64,000 nucleotides of DNA from an uncultured Sphingomonas sp. (GCF_913776855.1 NZ_CAJYQD010000039.1:110157-174156), one strand, 5' to 3'. Shown: positions 24,721-34,323, counted from the stretch's first letter. Numbers and translations are program-made. Notes: generated by a model from the sequence alone, not told the origin.

Positions 24721-25494
24721 TCAGGCCGCTTCCTCCTCCGCTGCCTCCGGGTCGCGCTTGGCGCGGCGCTTCTCGGTAAACCAGATGGCGACCAGCGCCA
24801 GTTCGTAAAGCAGGATCAGCGGCACGGCGAGCAGGAACTGCGACCCGATATCAGGCGGCGTCGCCACCGCCGCAATCGCAAAGGCGCCGACGATCGCATA
24901 GCGCCGCGCGCCGACCAGCTGCTTTCGCGTGACGATGCCTGCCAGTTCCAGCAGCATCAGCAGCACCGGCAACAGGAAGGCCAGCCCGAACGCGAACAGG
25001 AACTGCATCACGAACGACAGATAGGCCTCGACCGACGGCAGCGCCTCCTGCTGTACCCCGCCCAGATTGCCCTGGTAGCCGAGCAGGAAATGCAGCGCGA
25101 CCGGGATGGTGACGTAATAGGCCAACGCCGCACCGGCGATGAACAGCACCGGCGTTGCCAGCAGGAACGGGAACAGCGCTCGCTTTTCGTTGCGGTACAG
25201 CCCCGGTGCGACGAACTGCCACAACTGGTTGGCGATCACCGGAAAGGACAGCATCATCGCCGCGAAGAACGCGACCTTGATCTGAACGAAGAACGCTTCG
25301 AATATCTGGGTGAAGATCAGCTTCGTCTGTCCCGCGGCCAGCAATGGCTTGACCAGGAAGGTCAGGATCTGGTGCGAGAAATAGAAGCAAACCCCGAAGC
25401 AGACGGCTACCGCCAGCACGGAGTAGAGCAGGCGGCGGCGCAGTTCGATCAGGTGATCGAGCAGCGGAGCCTGGCTGTCGTCGATATCGTTCAT
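24721..25494 (-). CDS. tatC: Sec-independent protein translocase subunit TatC
   Basis: 257 aa, six membrane helices. PLLDHLIELRRRLLYS at 10-25 is the TatC N-terminal signature (H-L-x-E-L-R-x-R) that binds the twin-arginine motif. A conserved F-E-A-F-F-V-Q-I-K segment follows near 65. TatC with TatB recognises folded, twin-arginine-tagged cargo. The start overlaps the tatB stop (ATGA). Last gene of the tatABC segment. The DUF1501 gene in this window encodes a likely substrate. Confidence 0.97.
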   Translation of the reverse strand: MNDIDDSQAPLLDHLIELRRRLLYSVLAVAVCFGVCFYFSHQILTFLVKPLLAAGQTKLIFTQIFEAFFVQIKVAFFAAMMLSFPVIANQLWQFVAPGLYRNEKRALFPFLLATPVLFIAGAALAYYVTIPVALHFLLGYQGNLGGVQQEALPSVEAYLSFVMQFLFAFGLAFLLPVLLMLLELAGIVTRKQLVGARRYAIVGAFAIAAVATPPDIGSQFLLAVPLILLYELALVAIWFTEKRRAKRDPEAAEEEAA

Positions 25495-25904
25495 GACGGG
25501 GCCTTGCCATCGGCGGCGGGCGGCTGATCGCCGGGTGCCTCACGCAGTTCCGGACGCTCGACCATCACCGGCGCAGGCGTATCGTCGTGCGGGGCGGGCA
25601 CCGGCGGGTCCTGCACCGGCGGCGGCGGCGATGGCGCATCGACCGGATGCACCGCCGGAGAAGCTTCCGTTGGATGCTCGCGCATGATCCGCGCGTTCTC
25701 CTCGGCCCATTTCTTTTCCATTTCCGCCAGTTCGGCTTCACGCACCATCGTGTCGAAGCCGGAGCGGAACTGACGGGCCACGCCGCGCGCCTTGCCGACC
25801 CACAGGCCGACGATGCGCATGGCTTTGGGCAAATCCTTGGGACCGATGACGACCAGCGCGACCAGCGCGACGACCATCAATTCGGTGGGAGCGATATCGA
25901 ACAT
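25491..25904 (-). CDS. tatB: Sec-independent protein translocase subunit TatB
   Basis: 137 aa. It starts MFDIAPTELMVVALVALVVIGPKDLP, with the single membrane helix and G-P-K-D-L-P hinge of TatB, then an amphipathic helix to about residue 75, then a Pro-rich acidic tail. The N-terminal E8 position is as in TatB, not TatA. Forms the receptor with TatC. 47 bases separate it from tatA; these contain a GGCGGGC/GCCCGCC hairpin. Confidence 0.95.
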   Translation of the reverse strand: MFDIAPTELMVVALVALVVIGPKDLPKAMRIVGLWVGKARGVARQFRSGFDTMVREAELAEMEKKWAEENARIMREHPTEASPAVHPVDAPSPPPPVQDPPVPAPHDDTPAPVMVERPELREAPGDQPPAADGKAPS

Positions 25905-25951
25905 CGGCGCTCGGAGTCAGGCGGGCATGACGCCCGCCGGGAATGAAAAGA

Positions 25952-26233
25952 TCAGCGGTCGCCGTGCGGGCGGTCGTCGCGAACGGGATCGCGATGCACC
26001 GGATCGCGCGGCGGCAGATCATGGTCATAGGCGCTGTCGAGCGGACGCTGTTCCAGTCGTTCGCGCGGACGGGCCGGCGGCGGGGGAACCTCGTCATCCT
26101 CCGCCATGCCCTTCTTGAAGCTCTTCAGCCCCTTGGCCACGTCGCCCATCATGTCGGAAAAACGACCCTTGCCGAACAACAGCAAGATGGCGACGCCGAC
26201 GATAAGCCAGTGCCAAATGCTAAGACCACCCAT
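25952..26233 (-). CDS. tatA: Sec-independent protein translocase subunit TatA
   Basis: 93 aa. [20 protein letters not shown] is the TatA membrane helix. [24 protein letters not shown] follows, with the F-G hinge and amphipathic helix. The acidic/basic tail is poorly conserved as usual. ATG 26233 is chosen over GTG 26242 because GGAG is eight bases upstream of it. TatA polymerises to form the transient export pore. Confidence 0.96.
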   Translation of the reverse strand: MGGLSIWHWLIVGVAILLLFGKGRFSDMMGDVAKGLKSFKKGMAEDDEVPPPPARPRERLEQRPLDSAYDHDLPPRDPVHRDPVRDDRPHGDR

Positions 26234-26271
26234 CGTCCACACTCCAAGCGAAACATATCGTTGCCGATCAC

Positions 26272-26838
26272 TTAGTCGCTATCGCCGCCGCTTTCCAGCA
26301 CGCTTGCAAAGGCATCGTCGATTGGTTCGAGCAGCCCTGCCGCACGCAAATCATCGATTCCGGGCAGATCGCGGCGGGTGTTGAGGCCGAAATGGTCCAG
26401 AAACGCCTGTGTCGTTGCGTACTGCAGCGGACGCCCCGGCACCTCGCGCCGTCCCGCCGGGCGGACCCATCCCGCCGCGAGCAGAACGTCGATCGTGCCC
26501 TTGGATATCTGCACCCCCCGGATCGATTCGATGTCCGCACGGGTCGCCGGCTCGTGATAGGCGATGATCGCCAGCGTCTCGATCGCGGCGCGCGACAGGC
26601 GGCGTGATTCGTCGCGGTCGCGGCGCAGGAAATGGGCGAGGTCGGGCGCAGTTTCGAAATGCCAATGCTCGCCCCGCCGGACGAGACCGAAGCCGCGCCC
26701 TTCATGGTCTGCCTCGATCGTCGCCAGCGCGGCGCGCACGTCGCCGTCGCCGACATAGGCGGCAATCATCGCGGCGGTCATCGGCGTCTCGCTGGCGAAC
26801 AGCACCGCTTCGACCGCGCGGACGAACGGGTCGGTCAC
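26272..26838 (-). CDS. scpB: segregation and condensation protein B
   Basis: 188 aa, starting [19 protein letters not shown], the ScpB opening. Two winged-helix domains include [20 protein letters not shown] (~98-117) and the [18 protein letters not shown] region. ScpB dimers bind ScpA and the SMC ATPase to condense chromosomes. The GTG start overlaps the scpA stop. The open frame reaches 27150 but that part is antisense to scpA. SMC itself is not in the window. Confidence 0.95.
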   Translation of the reverse strand: MTDPFVRAVEAVLFASETPMTAAMIAAYVGDGDVRAALATIEADHEGRGFGLVRRGEHWHFETAPDLAHFLRRDRDESRRLSRAAIETLAIIAYHEPATRADIESIRGVQISKGTIDVLLAAGWVRPAGRREVPGRPLQYATTQAFLDHFGLNTRRDLPGIDDLRAAGLLEPIDDAFASVLESGGDSD

Positions 26839-27566
26839 GCGATCCGCCGCACATCGATCGGCCCGAACGGCGCGTCCTGCCGGATCGCCACCCGCCCCTG
26901 TCGCGCGAGTTCGAGCGTCGCGAGAAAGGTCGAGGCGAGCGCGGAGCGGCGGTAGCGTTCGTCGTCCTGCTCCGGCAGGAACGCCGCGATCGATGTCCAG
27001 TCGATCCGCGTACCGAGCATCGCCTGCACGCGTTCGATCGCAACCTCCAGTGTCATCACCGGGCGCGTTGCGACGACATGCAGCACCGGCCGCGTGCGGG
27101 CGCTGATCCGGCCATACGCCTCGATCAGGTCGTACAGGCCCGCATCCCATCGCGCCTTGCGCACGACATTAAGCCCCTCCGGATCACCCCGCAGGAATAC
27201 GTCGCGACCGATCCGGTCGCGCGCCATCAACCGCGCCCCGGCCTCGCGCATCGCATCGAGCCGTTCGAGCCGGAGTTGCAGGCGCAGCGCCAGTTCCTCC
27301 GGGTCGGGGTCCATTTCCGGTTCGCGGGGCAGTAACAGCGCCGATTTGAGATAGGCGAGCCAAGCCGCCATGACGAGCCAGTCGGCCGCCAGTTCGAGCC
27401 GCGGCGCACTCGCCCGGTCGATCCAGCGCAGATACTGCTCGACCAGCGCCAGGATCGAGATGCGGCGCAGATCGACCTTCTGCGTACGGGCCAGCGCCAG
27501 CAGCAGGTCGAGCGGCCCTTCCCACCCGTTCAGTTCGATCGTCAATACGGGCGCATCGGCATCCAT
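26835..27566 (-). CDS. scpA: segregation and condensation protein A
   Basis: 243 aa. LNGWEGPLDLLLALARTQKVDL near the N-terminus is the kleisin N-terminal signature, followed by ILALVEQYLRWI and a C-terminal winged helix ending with the RRSALASTFLATLELARQG motif. It bridges SMC heads with ScpB. ATG 27566 (MDADAP) is chosen; ATG 27590 is equally open and lies nine bases after the PAS gene stop. Neither has a strong ribosome site. Confidence 0.94.
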   Translation of the reverse strand: MDADAPVLTIELNGWEGPLDLLLALARTQKVDLRRISILALVEQYLRWIDRASAPRLELAADWLVMAAWLAYLKSALLLPREPEMDPDPEELALRLQLRLERLDAMREAGARLMARDRIGRDVFLRGDPEGLNVVRKARWDAGLYDLIEAYGRISARTRPVLHVVATRPVMTLEVAIERVQAMLGTRIDWTSIAAFLPEQDDERYRRSALASTFLATLELARQGRVAIRQDAPFGPIDVRRIA

Positions 27567-27599
27567 GGCGGCGACCCTACCGGGCGGCATGGCGATCCG

Positions 27600-28034
27600 T
27601 CACCGATATTCGTGCGTCACATCCTGATGCACCCCGCGCAGCCGCACCGCGCGGCCGCGCTCGACCTCCGGCACGGCGACGATCCGGATCCAGCGCAGCG
27701 GCTGGCCGGGGGCGTCGACCTCGGTATCGATCGTGAAGCCGCGCCGATGGCGGATGGCATGGGCACGCAACCGCTCCAGCGCCGAGCGCGAATCGGGGCG
27801 GTACATCGGCAGGACGACGTCGCGTACCGGGGTGCTGCCGGTCGGCAGTCCGAATAGCGCGAACGTCGAATCGGACCATGCCAGCGTGTTCGCGGCCAGG
27901 TCGCAGCAGAATGGCCCGTCATCCAGCAGGCCAGGATGATAACCGACATCCAGAACGCCGTGCGACAGCCGGACGCCGCGTTCGACGATCGGCCAGCTAT
28001 GATGCAGTTGCAGCGGCTCCGTGGGCAGCATCAT
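27600..28034 (-). CDS. stand-alone PAS-domain protein
   Basis: 144 aa. LAANTLAWSDSTFALFGLP (~46-64) is a typical PAS strand/helix opening, and LRWIRIVAVPEVERGRAVRLRGVHQDVT near the end is a PAC-type strand pair. There is no kinase, cyclase or DNA-binding output and no membrane segment. AAGGACCGG precedes the ATG pair. It sits between nagZ and scpA inside an otherwise conserved operon, which is unusual. It might act as a sensory subunit for another protein, but the partner is unknown. Confidence 0.75.
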   Translation of the reverse strand: MMLPTEPLQLHHSWPIVERGVRLSHGVLDVGYHPGLLDDGPFCCDLAANTLAWSDSTFALFGLPTGSTPVRDVVLPMYRPDSRSALERLRAHAIRHRRGFTIDTEVDAPGQPLRWIRIVAVPEVERGRAVRLRGVHQDVTHEYR

Positions 28035-28094
28035 CCGGTCCTTGGATAGGCCACCGACAGATAGTCCCGGCGCGTTAAGGATCGATTACTTCGC

Positions 28095-29099
28095 TCAGGC
28101 GAGCGCCAGCAACCGGTCGCGCGTCGCGATAAGATCGGCCAGCGGCACCGGGTCGACCGTCCCTACCCCCGCCATCGCCCGGTCGAGCCGGGCGCGCGAC
28201 AGCGGGGAAATCTGCTCCAGACGATCCGCGATCGTCGTCATCTCGTCCAGCCGCGCCCAGCAGTCCAGCACCACGTCACAGCCCGCCGCGATCGCCGCCG
28301 CCGCCTTGTCCGCCGGGGCGCCACTCAACGCCTTCATATCGATATCGTCCGTCATCAACAGCCCGTCGAAGCCGATCCGGCCGCGGATCACATCGCGGAT
28401 GACGGTCGGCGACAGCGTGGCCGGGCGCTCCGCATCCCACGCCTCGAACACGACATGCGCGGTCATCGCCATCGGCGCGGAGGCCAGCGTCGCGAACGGC
28501 GCCACATCCTGCTCCAGCGCAGCCGCGGGGGCCGATACGCGCGGCAGTTCAAGGTGGCTGTCGACCGTCGCCCGGCCATGGCCTGGCATATGCTTGACGA
28601 TGCCGACCACGCCGGCCGCCGCCAGTCCCTCCAGCGTCGCGCGGCCGAGGGCGGCGACCTGCATCGGGTCCGCGCCGAAGCTGCGGTCGCCGATCGCGCC
28701 GGTCATGTCGGGCTGCGCCACATCCAGCAGCGGCGTCGCATCGACGTTTACCCCGACCTCCGCCAGCATCACGCCCAGCGCCTGCCCGTTGGCCTTGGCA
28801 GCGGCGATGGCGGAGGACGGCGCGCGGTCGTACAGCGCGGCGAAGGCAGAAGGCGCGGGGAAAGCGGGCCAGACCGGCGGTTTCATCCGCGCGACGCGCC
28901 CGCCCTCCTGATCGATCAGGATCGGCAGGTCGCCCCGGCCCGACAGGTCGCGCAAGCTGTCGGTCAGCGCGCGCATCTGATCGCGATCGACGCAGTTGCG
29001 CCCCATCAGGATATAGCCGAGCGGATCGGCGGCGCGGAACAGGGCGATTTCCTGCGCGGTCAGGGTCGGGCCGGACAGGCCGAAGATCACGGGCTTCAT
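28095..29099 (-). CDS. nagZ: beta-N-acetylhexosaminidase (glycoside hydrolase family 3)
   Basis: 334 aa. KHMPGHGRATVDSH (169-182) is the NagZ flexible-loop motif with the D-S-H catalytic pair, and the nucleophile aspartate is in TDDIDM (~251-255). LIDQEGGRVARMKPP (61-75) is also diagnostic. It removes GlcNAc from anhydro-muropeptides in cytosolic peptidoglycan recycling, which can feed beta-lactamase induction. ATG 29099 gives the standard N-terminus MKPVIFGLSG. It follows the SPOR gene in the same operon. Confidence 0.95.
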   Translation of the reverse strand: MKPVIFGLSGPTLTAQEIALFRAADPLGYILMGRNCVDRDQMRALTDSLRDLSGRGDLPILIDQEGGRVARMKPPVWPAFPAPSAFAALYDRAPSSAIAAAKANGQALGVMLAEVGVNVDATPLLDVAQPDMTGAIGDRSFGADPMQVAALGRATLEGLAAAGVVGIVKHMPGHGRATVDSHLELPRVSAPAAALEQDVAPFATLASAPMAMTAHVVFEAWDAERPATLSPTVIRDVIRGRIGFDGLLMTDDIDMKALSGAPADKAAAAIAAGCDVVLDCWARLDEMTTIADRLEQISPLSRARLDRAMAGVGTVDPVPLADLIATRDRLLALA

Positions 29100-29156
29100 G
29101 GGGCGAGAGCTACCCCAGCAGCGGGCGGGCGACAACCGTCGCCCCGCCCGTGCGGA

Positions 29157-29888
29157 TCATCGTGCGACGAAGCAATTCTCACCGGCGAGCTTCAGCTTGC
29201 CGCACAGGTCCGATGCCTGGTTCGCGCTGCCCGCATTCACCCGCAGGCGATAGACGGTCTTGCCCTTCACTTCCGCCGCCTGCACCGATTTGCCGAGCGG
29301 CGCGAGATACGCGAAGCGGCGCGACAGCTGGTTCCACGCCGTGTTCGCCACGCCCTCGCTGGGGAAGGAGCCGAGCTGCACCACCGAACCGCCCGCGCCC
29401 GCCGCGGTTTCGACCGGCGCGGCCGCGGCCGGGGCGCGGGCCTCCAGCTTGGCGGTGGTGGTCGGCACGGCCGTCGCGACCCGTCCGGTGCCGCTGCTGG
29501 TCGGGCCGGCAGTCGGCGCGGCGGCACGGCTCTGGATCGGCGCTTCGGGAACGGCGTTCAGGTTGACCGAAGCATTGCCGCCGGTCGCCCCTTCGCTCGT
29601 CGCGATCGCGGTGTCGCTGTCGCCGGTGACGCGCATCCCGTCCGCTTCTTGCGGGCGGGTCTTGTACGGACCCTCCGGCGCGGCGATCAGGTCGCCCGTT
29701 CCGCTGGCGGTCGGCGCGCCGCGCTGGCGCAGCAGGGCGAAGGCGATCGTGGCGACCATCAGCAGCCCGATCAGCACGATCAGCACCGTGCGCCAGACCG
29801 GACGCGCGGGTTCCGGCTCCGGCTCTGCGCTTTCCAGCCAGGGCAGGCGTTCGTGGTCGGGATCGCCGGCTGCGATCATGTCCGCCAT
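29157..29888 (-). CDS. SPOR-domain membrane protein
   Basis: 243 aa. A cytoplasmic acidic N-terminus (~1-30), one membrane helix (VLIVLIGLLMVATIAFALL, ~35-53), a long Ala/Thr/Pro periplasmic linker, and a C-terminal SPOR fold (~165-243, VVQLGSFPSEGVANTAWNQL onward). SPOR domains bind denuded glycans at the division septum. Its gene overlaps the argS stop by one base. Division role is inferred from the domain and the operon. Confidence 0.9.
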   Translation of the reverse strand: MADMIAAGDPDHERLPWLESAEPEPEPARPVWRTVLIVLIGLLMVATIAFALLRQRGAPTASGTGDLIAAPEGPYKTRPQEADGMRVTGDSDTAIATSEGATGGNASVNLNAVPEAPIQSRAAAPTAGPTSSGTGRVATAVPTTTAKLEARAPAAAAPVETAAGAGGSVVQLGSFPSEGVANTAWNQLSRRFAYLAPLGKSVQAAEVKGKTVYRLRVNAGSANQASDLCGKLKLAGENCFVAR

Positions 29889-31615
29889 TACTTCATCTCC
29901 TCGACCGCCTCGACGCCCATGATCGCCAGGCCGTTGCGGATAATCTGCCCGATCGCGCGGGCGAGGAAAAGCCGTGCCTGCGTCAGCCGGGCGTCATCGA
30001 CCTGAAGGTACCGGCGGGACGGATCGTCGTTGCCGAGGTTCCACGCCGCATGGAACTCCGCCGCCAAGTCATAGAGATAGAAGGCGATCCGGTGCGGTTC
30101 GCGCGCCGCCGCCGCGCTTTCGACGACGCGCGGGAACTGCGCCGCACGCTTGACCAGCGCCAGCTCGACCGTATCGAGACGGGACAGGTCTGCATTTGCA
30201 TCCTCGGCAATCCCCGCCTCCGCCGCGCGGCGGACCAGCGAATGGACGCGGGCATGGGCGTATTGCACGTAGAACACCGGGTTGTCCTTCGACGCCTCGA
30301 CCACCTTGGCAAAGTCGAAGTCCATCTGCGCATCGGCCTTGCGCGTCAGCATGGTGAAGCGGACGACGTCCTTGCCGACTTCGTTGACGACATCGGCCAG
30401 CGTCACGAAATTGCCGGCGCGCTTCGACATCTTGACCGGTTCGCCACCGCGCAGCAGGCGCACCATCTGCACCAGCTTCACGTCGAAGCGGGTCCGCCCT
30501 TCCGTCAGCGCCTGTACCGCCGCGACGATCCGCTTGACGGTACCGGCATGGTCAGCGCCCCAGATGTCGATCAGCTGGTCGGCCCCTTGCGCCTTCTGGA
30601 AATGATAGGCGAGATCGGCGCCGAAGTAAGTCCAGCTGCCGTCCGACTTCCGAATCGGGCGATCCTGATCGTCGCCGAACTTCGTCGAGCGGAACAGCGG
30701 CAGTTCGACCGGTTCCCAATCGTCGGGCAATTCGCCCTTCGGTGCTTCGAGCACGCCGTCATAGATCAGGTCGCGGGCGCGCAGCCAGGCTTCGGCCGCT
30801 TCGGGCTTGCCTGCCGCCTGCAGTTCGGCTTCGGACGAGAAGACGTCGTGATGGATACCGAGCAGTTTTAGGTCGGCGCGGATCATCTCCAGCATCGCCG
30901 CGACCGTCTTGGTCCGGAATAGCGTCAGCCATTCCTCCTCGGGCGCATTCACATAGCGATCGCCATATTCGGCAGCCAGCGCCTGCCCGACGGGGGCCAG
31001 ATAGTCGCCGGGATACAGGCCTTCCGGAATCGTGATCGTCTCGCCCAGCGCCTCGCGGTAGCGCAGATGCGCCGAGCGAGCGAGGACCGCGACCTGTCCG
31101 CCGGCATCGTTGACATAATATTCGCGGATGACGCGCGCGCCGTTCCACTCCAGCAGGCTGGCCAGCGCATCGCCGACCACCGCGCCGCGGCAATGGCCCA
31201 TATGCATCGGCCCGGTCGGGTTGGCGGAGACATATTCAATGTTCACCACCTGCCCCGCGCCGGCTTCCGATCGGCCATAGGCGTCGGCCGCCTCGGCGAT
31301 CGCGGTCAGCTCCCCGCGCCACGTATCGTCAGTCAGCGTCAGGTTGATGAACCCAGGGCCGGCAACCGATGCGCTCGCCACCTCGGGCAGGCCGGCCAGT
31401 TCGGCGACCAGCAGTTCAGCGAGCGCGCGCGGGTTGGTCTTGGCCGGCTTGGCCAGCACCATCGCGGCATTGGTCGACAGGTCGCCATGCGTCGTGTCGC
31501 GCGGCGGTTCGACCGTGATCGCGCGTCGCTCCAGCCCCGCCGGCAGGTCGCCACGGGCGACGAGCGTGTCGAGCGCGCGGTCGAGATGGGCGAAGAAACG
31601 GGGGTACAGCGTCAT
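29888..31615 (-). CDS. argS: arginine--tRNA ligase
   Basis: 575 aa. HIGH-type signature ANPTGPMHMGHCRGAVVGDA near residues 125-144, and a KMSKRAG loop near 375. The C-terminal DALR anticodon domain ends SRRYLQVDDARLTQARLFLAR. ATG 31615 with GGAACCGCC upstream is preferred to an in-frame TTG at 31639. First gene of the argS-SPOR-nagZ-PAS-scpAB-tatABC series, all leftward with short gaps. Confidence 0.97.
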   Translation of the reverse strand: MTLYPRFFAHLDRALDTLVARGDLPAGLERRAITVEPPRDTTHGDLSTNAAMVLAKPAKTNPRALAELLVAELAGLPEVASASVAGPGFINLTLTDDTWRGELTAIAEAADAYGRSEAGAGQVVNIEYVSANPTGPMHMGHCRGAVVGDALASLLEWNGARVIREYYVNDAGGQVAVLARSAHLRYREALGETITIPEGLYPGDYLAPVGQALAAEYGDRYVNAPEEEWLTLFRTKTVAAMLEMIRADLKLLGIHHDVFSSEAELQAAGKPEAAEAWLRARDLIYDGVLEAPKGELPDDWEPVELPLFRSTKFGDDQDRPIRKSDGSWTYFGADLAYHFQKAQGADQLIDIWGADHAGTVKRIVAAVQALTEGRTRFDVKLVQMVRLLRGGEPVKMSKRAGNFVTLADVVNEVGKDVVRFTMLTRKADAQMDFDFAKVVEASKDNPVFYVQYAHARVHSLVRRAAEAGIAEDANADLSRLDTVELALVKRAAQFPRVVESAAAAREPHRIAFYLYDLAAEFHAAWNLGNDDPSRRYLQVDDARLTQARLFLARAIGQIIRNGLAIMGVEAVEEMK

Positions 31616-31677
31616 GGCGGTTCCGGTCGATTGATCCAAACCGGCCGCTTAGCCGATACCGCCGCCCCTGCAAAGGA

Positions 31678-32823
31678 TCACGCCCGGATCAGTCCCGCAA
31701 CCGGACGCCGGCCCACACTGCCGGGGAACAAGGTCGCCATGGTCCGCGCCGGATCGATCCCGAAATGCCCGGCGACCGCGCCGGCGATCAGCGCGTCGAG
31801 ATCGGTCGTTGGGGTCAGGTCGCGGTCCTCATAGAGCTTCGTCAGCCCCGGCCAGTCGGCGACGACCCGTTTGCCCAGCACCGTGCCGCCCAGCAGCATC
31901 GTCGCGGTGGCGGTGCCGTGGTCGGTGCCGCCGGTGCCATTGATCCGCGCCGTGCGGCCGAATTCGGTCGCGACCAGCACCAAAGTCTGATCCCATGCCG
32001 GGCCGAGGCCGGTCTTCAGCGCAGCGACCATCGCGTCGAGCGCCTTCAGCTGCGTATTCAGCCGCCCGCGCTGGCCGGCATGGGTGTCCCAGCCGCCGGT
32101 TTCGATCATCGCGATCCGCGCGCCGTCGGCCGGCGCCAGTAGCCGCGCCGCCAAGGCACCGGTCGCGGCTGCATCGCGCCCGGCATCGCTGCCCGCCTCC
32201 TGCGCCAGTTGCCTCGTCTGCATCGCCTGCGCCCAGAGCGCATGGAGCTGCGGGTCGTCGGCATAGAGCTGCGTCACCCGGCCCATCAGGTCGCCCGAGG
32301 CATCCGGCAGCGCCGAGGGGGCGTAGGATGCGACCTCCCGCGTGCCGCGAAGCGCCAGCGGAACCGTCGCGGCAACGGCGATGGCGCGGGCCTCCTCGCG
32401 GGGGAGCAGGGTCAACAGGCGGTTGAGCCAGCCGTCGCGCACGGCGTAGGCCGCCGCGCCGCCGGTTTCGAGGACATTCTGCCCATCGAAATGCGACCGG
32501 TCGCGATAGGGCGAGGCGACGGCGTGGGCGAATAGCGCCTGGCCCGAATCATACAGCCCCGCCATGCCGCCGAGCGCGGGATGCAGCGCAAACATCGCAT
32601 CGAGCTTGCGCGCCGCTGCCGCATCCTCCGCCCATGCCCCGCGCAAGGCGGCTAAGCCCGGATCGCCGGTCGGCATCAGCATGGCGAGACCGTCCGCCGC
32701 GCCGCGCTGAATGATGAACACGAAGCGCCGGTCGGTCGCGGCACGGGCATAGGCGAGGCGCGGGGCGAAGGCGGCGGACAACACCGCCGCCCCGCCGATC
32801 AGGAAATTCCGCCGGTCGGTCAT
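31678..32823 (-). CDS. DUF1501 family protein with twin-arginine signal
   Basis: 381 aa. The N-terminus DRRNFLIGGAAVLSAAFAPRLAYA is a classic twin-arginine signal, so export is expected through the Tat system encoded 6 kb away. DUF1501 resembles the alkaline-phosphatase/sulfatase fold; GGWDTHAGQRGRLN and GTGGTDHGTATATMLLGG hold its conserved Asp/His. Almost always found beside DUF1800, as here, three bases downstream. No activity is firmly established for the family. Confidence 0.9.
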   Translation of the reverse strand: MTDRRNFLIGGAAVLSAAFAPRLAYARAATDRRFVFIIQRGAADGLAMLMPTGDPGLAALRGAWAEDAAAARKLDAMFALHPALGGMAGLYDSGQALFAHAVASPYRDRSHFDGQNVLETGGAAAYAVRDGWLNRLLTLLPREEARAIAVAATVPLALRGTREVASYAPSALPDASGDLMGRVTQLYADDPQLHALWAQAMQTRQLAQEAGSDAGRDAAATGALAARLLAPADGARIAMIETGGWDTHAGQRGRLNTQLKALDAMVAALKTGLGPAWDQTLVLVATEFGRTARINGTGGTDHGTATATMLLGGTVLGKRVVADWPGLTKLYEDRDLTPTTDLDALIAGAVAGHFGIDPARTMATLFPGSVGRRPVAGLIRA

Positions 32824-32826
32824 GGC

Positions 32827-34251
32827 TTATCTCCGCAGAAACTGGGGCGCGACGAACAGCAGCGCGAGGCCCTGCGCCGGGCTTTCGGCGCGGGCGATGG
32901 CGGTCGCGGTGGTGGGAGCAAGGCTGTCGGGAAACAGCCGCGCCGCCAGCGCACGCGGATCGGGCGGCTCGCGCAATCGCCCGGCAAGCCGCTCGGCAGC
33001 CTCGATCCGCCGCATCAGCGCATCGGGCCCGGCCCAGCTGGCGGCAATGTCGTCGAAGCCGATCGGCTGGCCCGGCCGCCAGATCGGCTGCCCCAGCTGT
33101 CCGAACAGGTTGACCAGCCCCCGCCCCTCCGCCGGAGGGGCATCGATCGCGCGCAGGGCAGCAACGGTCCAGTCCCATGGCGTACGGAACTTGATCGTGC
33201 CGGGTGCCCAGGCCTCCGGCGCGGCGACCAGCGCGCGGTACACGGTCGGCAGGTCACCGCGCGACGACAGGAACGCCCGCTCCACGCGCGCCACGGCGGC
33301 GGGGGGCGAATCGTCGGCAACGAAGTGGCGGACCAGTTTGGTCGCAACATGCTTCGCGGTAGCGGGGTGGATGGCCAGATCGGCCAGTACTGCCGCCGAT
33401 TGCCCCGCCCCGCCCTCCGCATAGTCCTTGCCGAGGATGCGGCGACCGCCTGGCTGGTGCAGTGCGGGGGCGAACACCGCCTCGCCCGGCTGGCCCGGCA
33501 CGACGCGCGCCCCGCCCCTGCCGAGTCCGGCCACCGTCCAGCCGGTCAGCGCACGGGCCAGTTCGGTAACGTCGCCCTGCGCATAGCCGGTGCGGACGCC
33601 CAGCGTGTGCAGCTCCAGTATCTCGCGGGCGAGATTTTCGTTCAGTCCGGCGCGTGCTGCCATCCGCCGCTGGCCGAACGGGCTGTCGGGGCCGACCGAC
33701 TGCGCCTGATCGAGGTAGAGCAGCATCGCCGGATGATGTTCGACCGCGACCAGCAGGTCGTGGAACCGCCCCAGCACATGTGGACGGATCGCATCGAATT
33801 CGAACGCAGCGGCGAGGCCCGTCACCTCCAGCTTGTCCGCAGACACCGCGAAATGGTTCGACCAGAAATGGGTGAGGCGTTCGACGAACGGCGTGTCGCT
33901 GGCCACCGCCGCGGCGGTGCGGGCCGCGACGCCGTCGAGGTAGAATTGCCGGACGCCGCGCCGGATCTGCGCCGCGCGGTTGTCGGGCGGGTCCGCTGCC
34001 ATCGGCATCGCATCGGGCTTGGCCGTTGCCTGGGTCGCGCGGCGTTCCTGGCGGACCATGCGCAGCTCGGCCTGCGCCTGCGCCACCGCCTGTCCCGCGA
34101 CGGCGGTGGTCGCGACGCCAGCCAGTGCAGGCGGGCGCGGGGTCCAGCGATCGAACTGATCGATCAGCCAGCGCTTCGGGTCCGCCGGCGGCCGCGCGTC
34201 ACCCCGCGCGCCCAGCCCGAACCGGTTCCATGCAATCTCCGCCAGCGCCAT
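32827..34251 (-). CDS. DUF1800 family protein
   Basis: 474 aa from ATG 34251 (MALAEIAWNRFGLGARGDA); a GTG at 34266 is also open. WNRFGLG, FWSNHFAVS, LNENLAREILELHTLGV and the TKLVRHFVADD segment are hallmarks of DUF1800. These proteins are mostly helical, pair with DUF1501 and are thought to act in the envelope, but function is unknown. No clear signal peptide is seen here. First gene of the two-gene unit. Confidence 0.9.
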   Translation of the reverse strand: MALAEIAWNRFGLGARGDARPPADPKRWLIDQFDRWTPRPPALAGVATTAVAGQAVAQAQAELRMVRQERRATQATAKPDAMPMAADPPDNRAAQIRRGVRQFYLDGVAARTAAAVASDTPFVERLTHFWSNHFAVSADKLEVTGLAAAFEFDAIRPHVLGRFHDLLVAVEHHPAMLLYLDQAQSVGPDSPFGQRRMAARAGLNENLAREILELHTLGVRTGYAQGDVTELARALTGWTVAGLGRGGARVVPGQPGEAVFAPALHQPGGRRILGKDYAEGGAGQSAAVLADLAIHPATAKHVATKLVRHFVADDSPPAAVARVERAFLSSRGDLPTVYRALVAAPEAWAPGTIKFRTPWDWTVAALRAIDAPPAEGRGLVNLFGQLGQPIWRPGQPIGFDDIAASWAGPDALMRRIEAAERLAGRLREPPDPRALAARLFPDSLAPTTATAIARAESPAQGLALLFVAPQFLRR

Positions 34252-34323
34252 CGCCCACGACTCCACTGCTGCTCGTCGCAGGCGAATAGACGCCCCGATT
34301 GTCGCAGGAGTTTGCCAGCGGCG

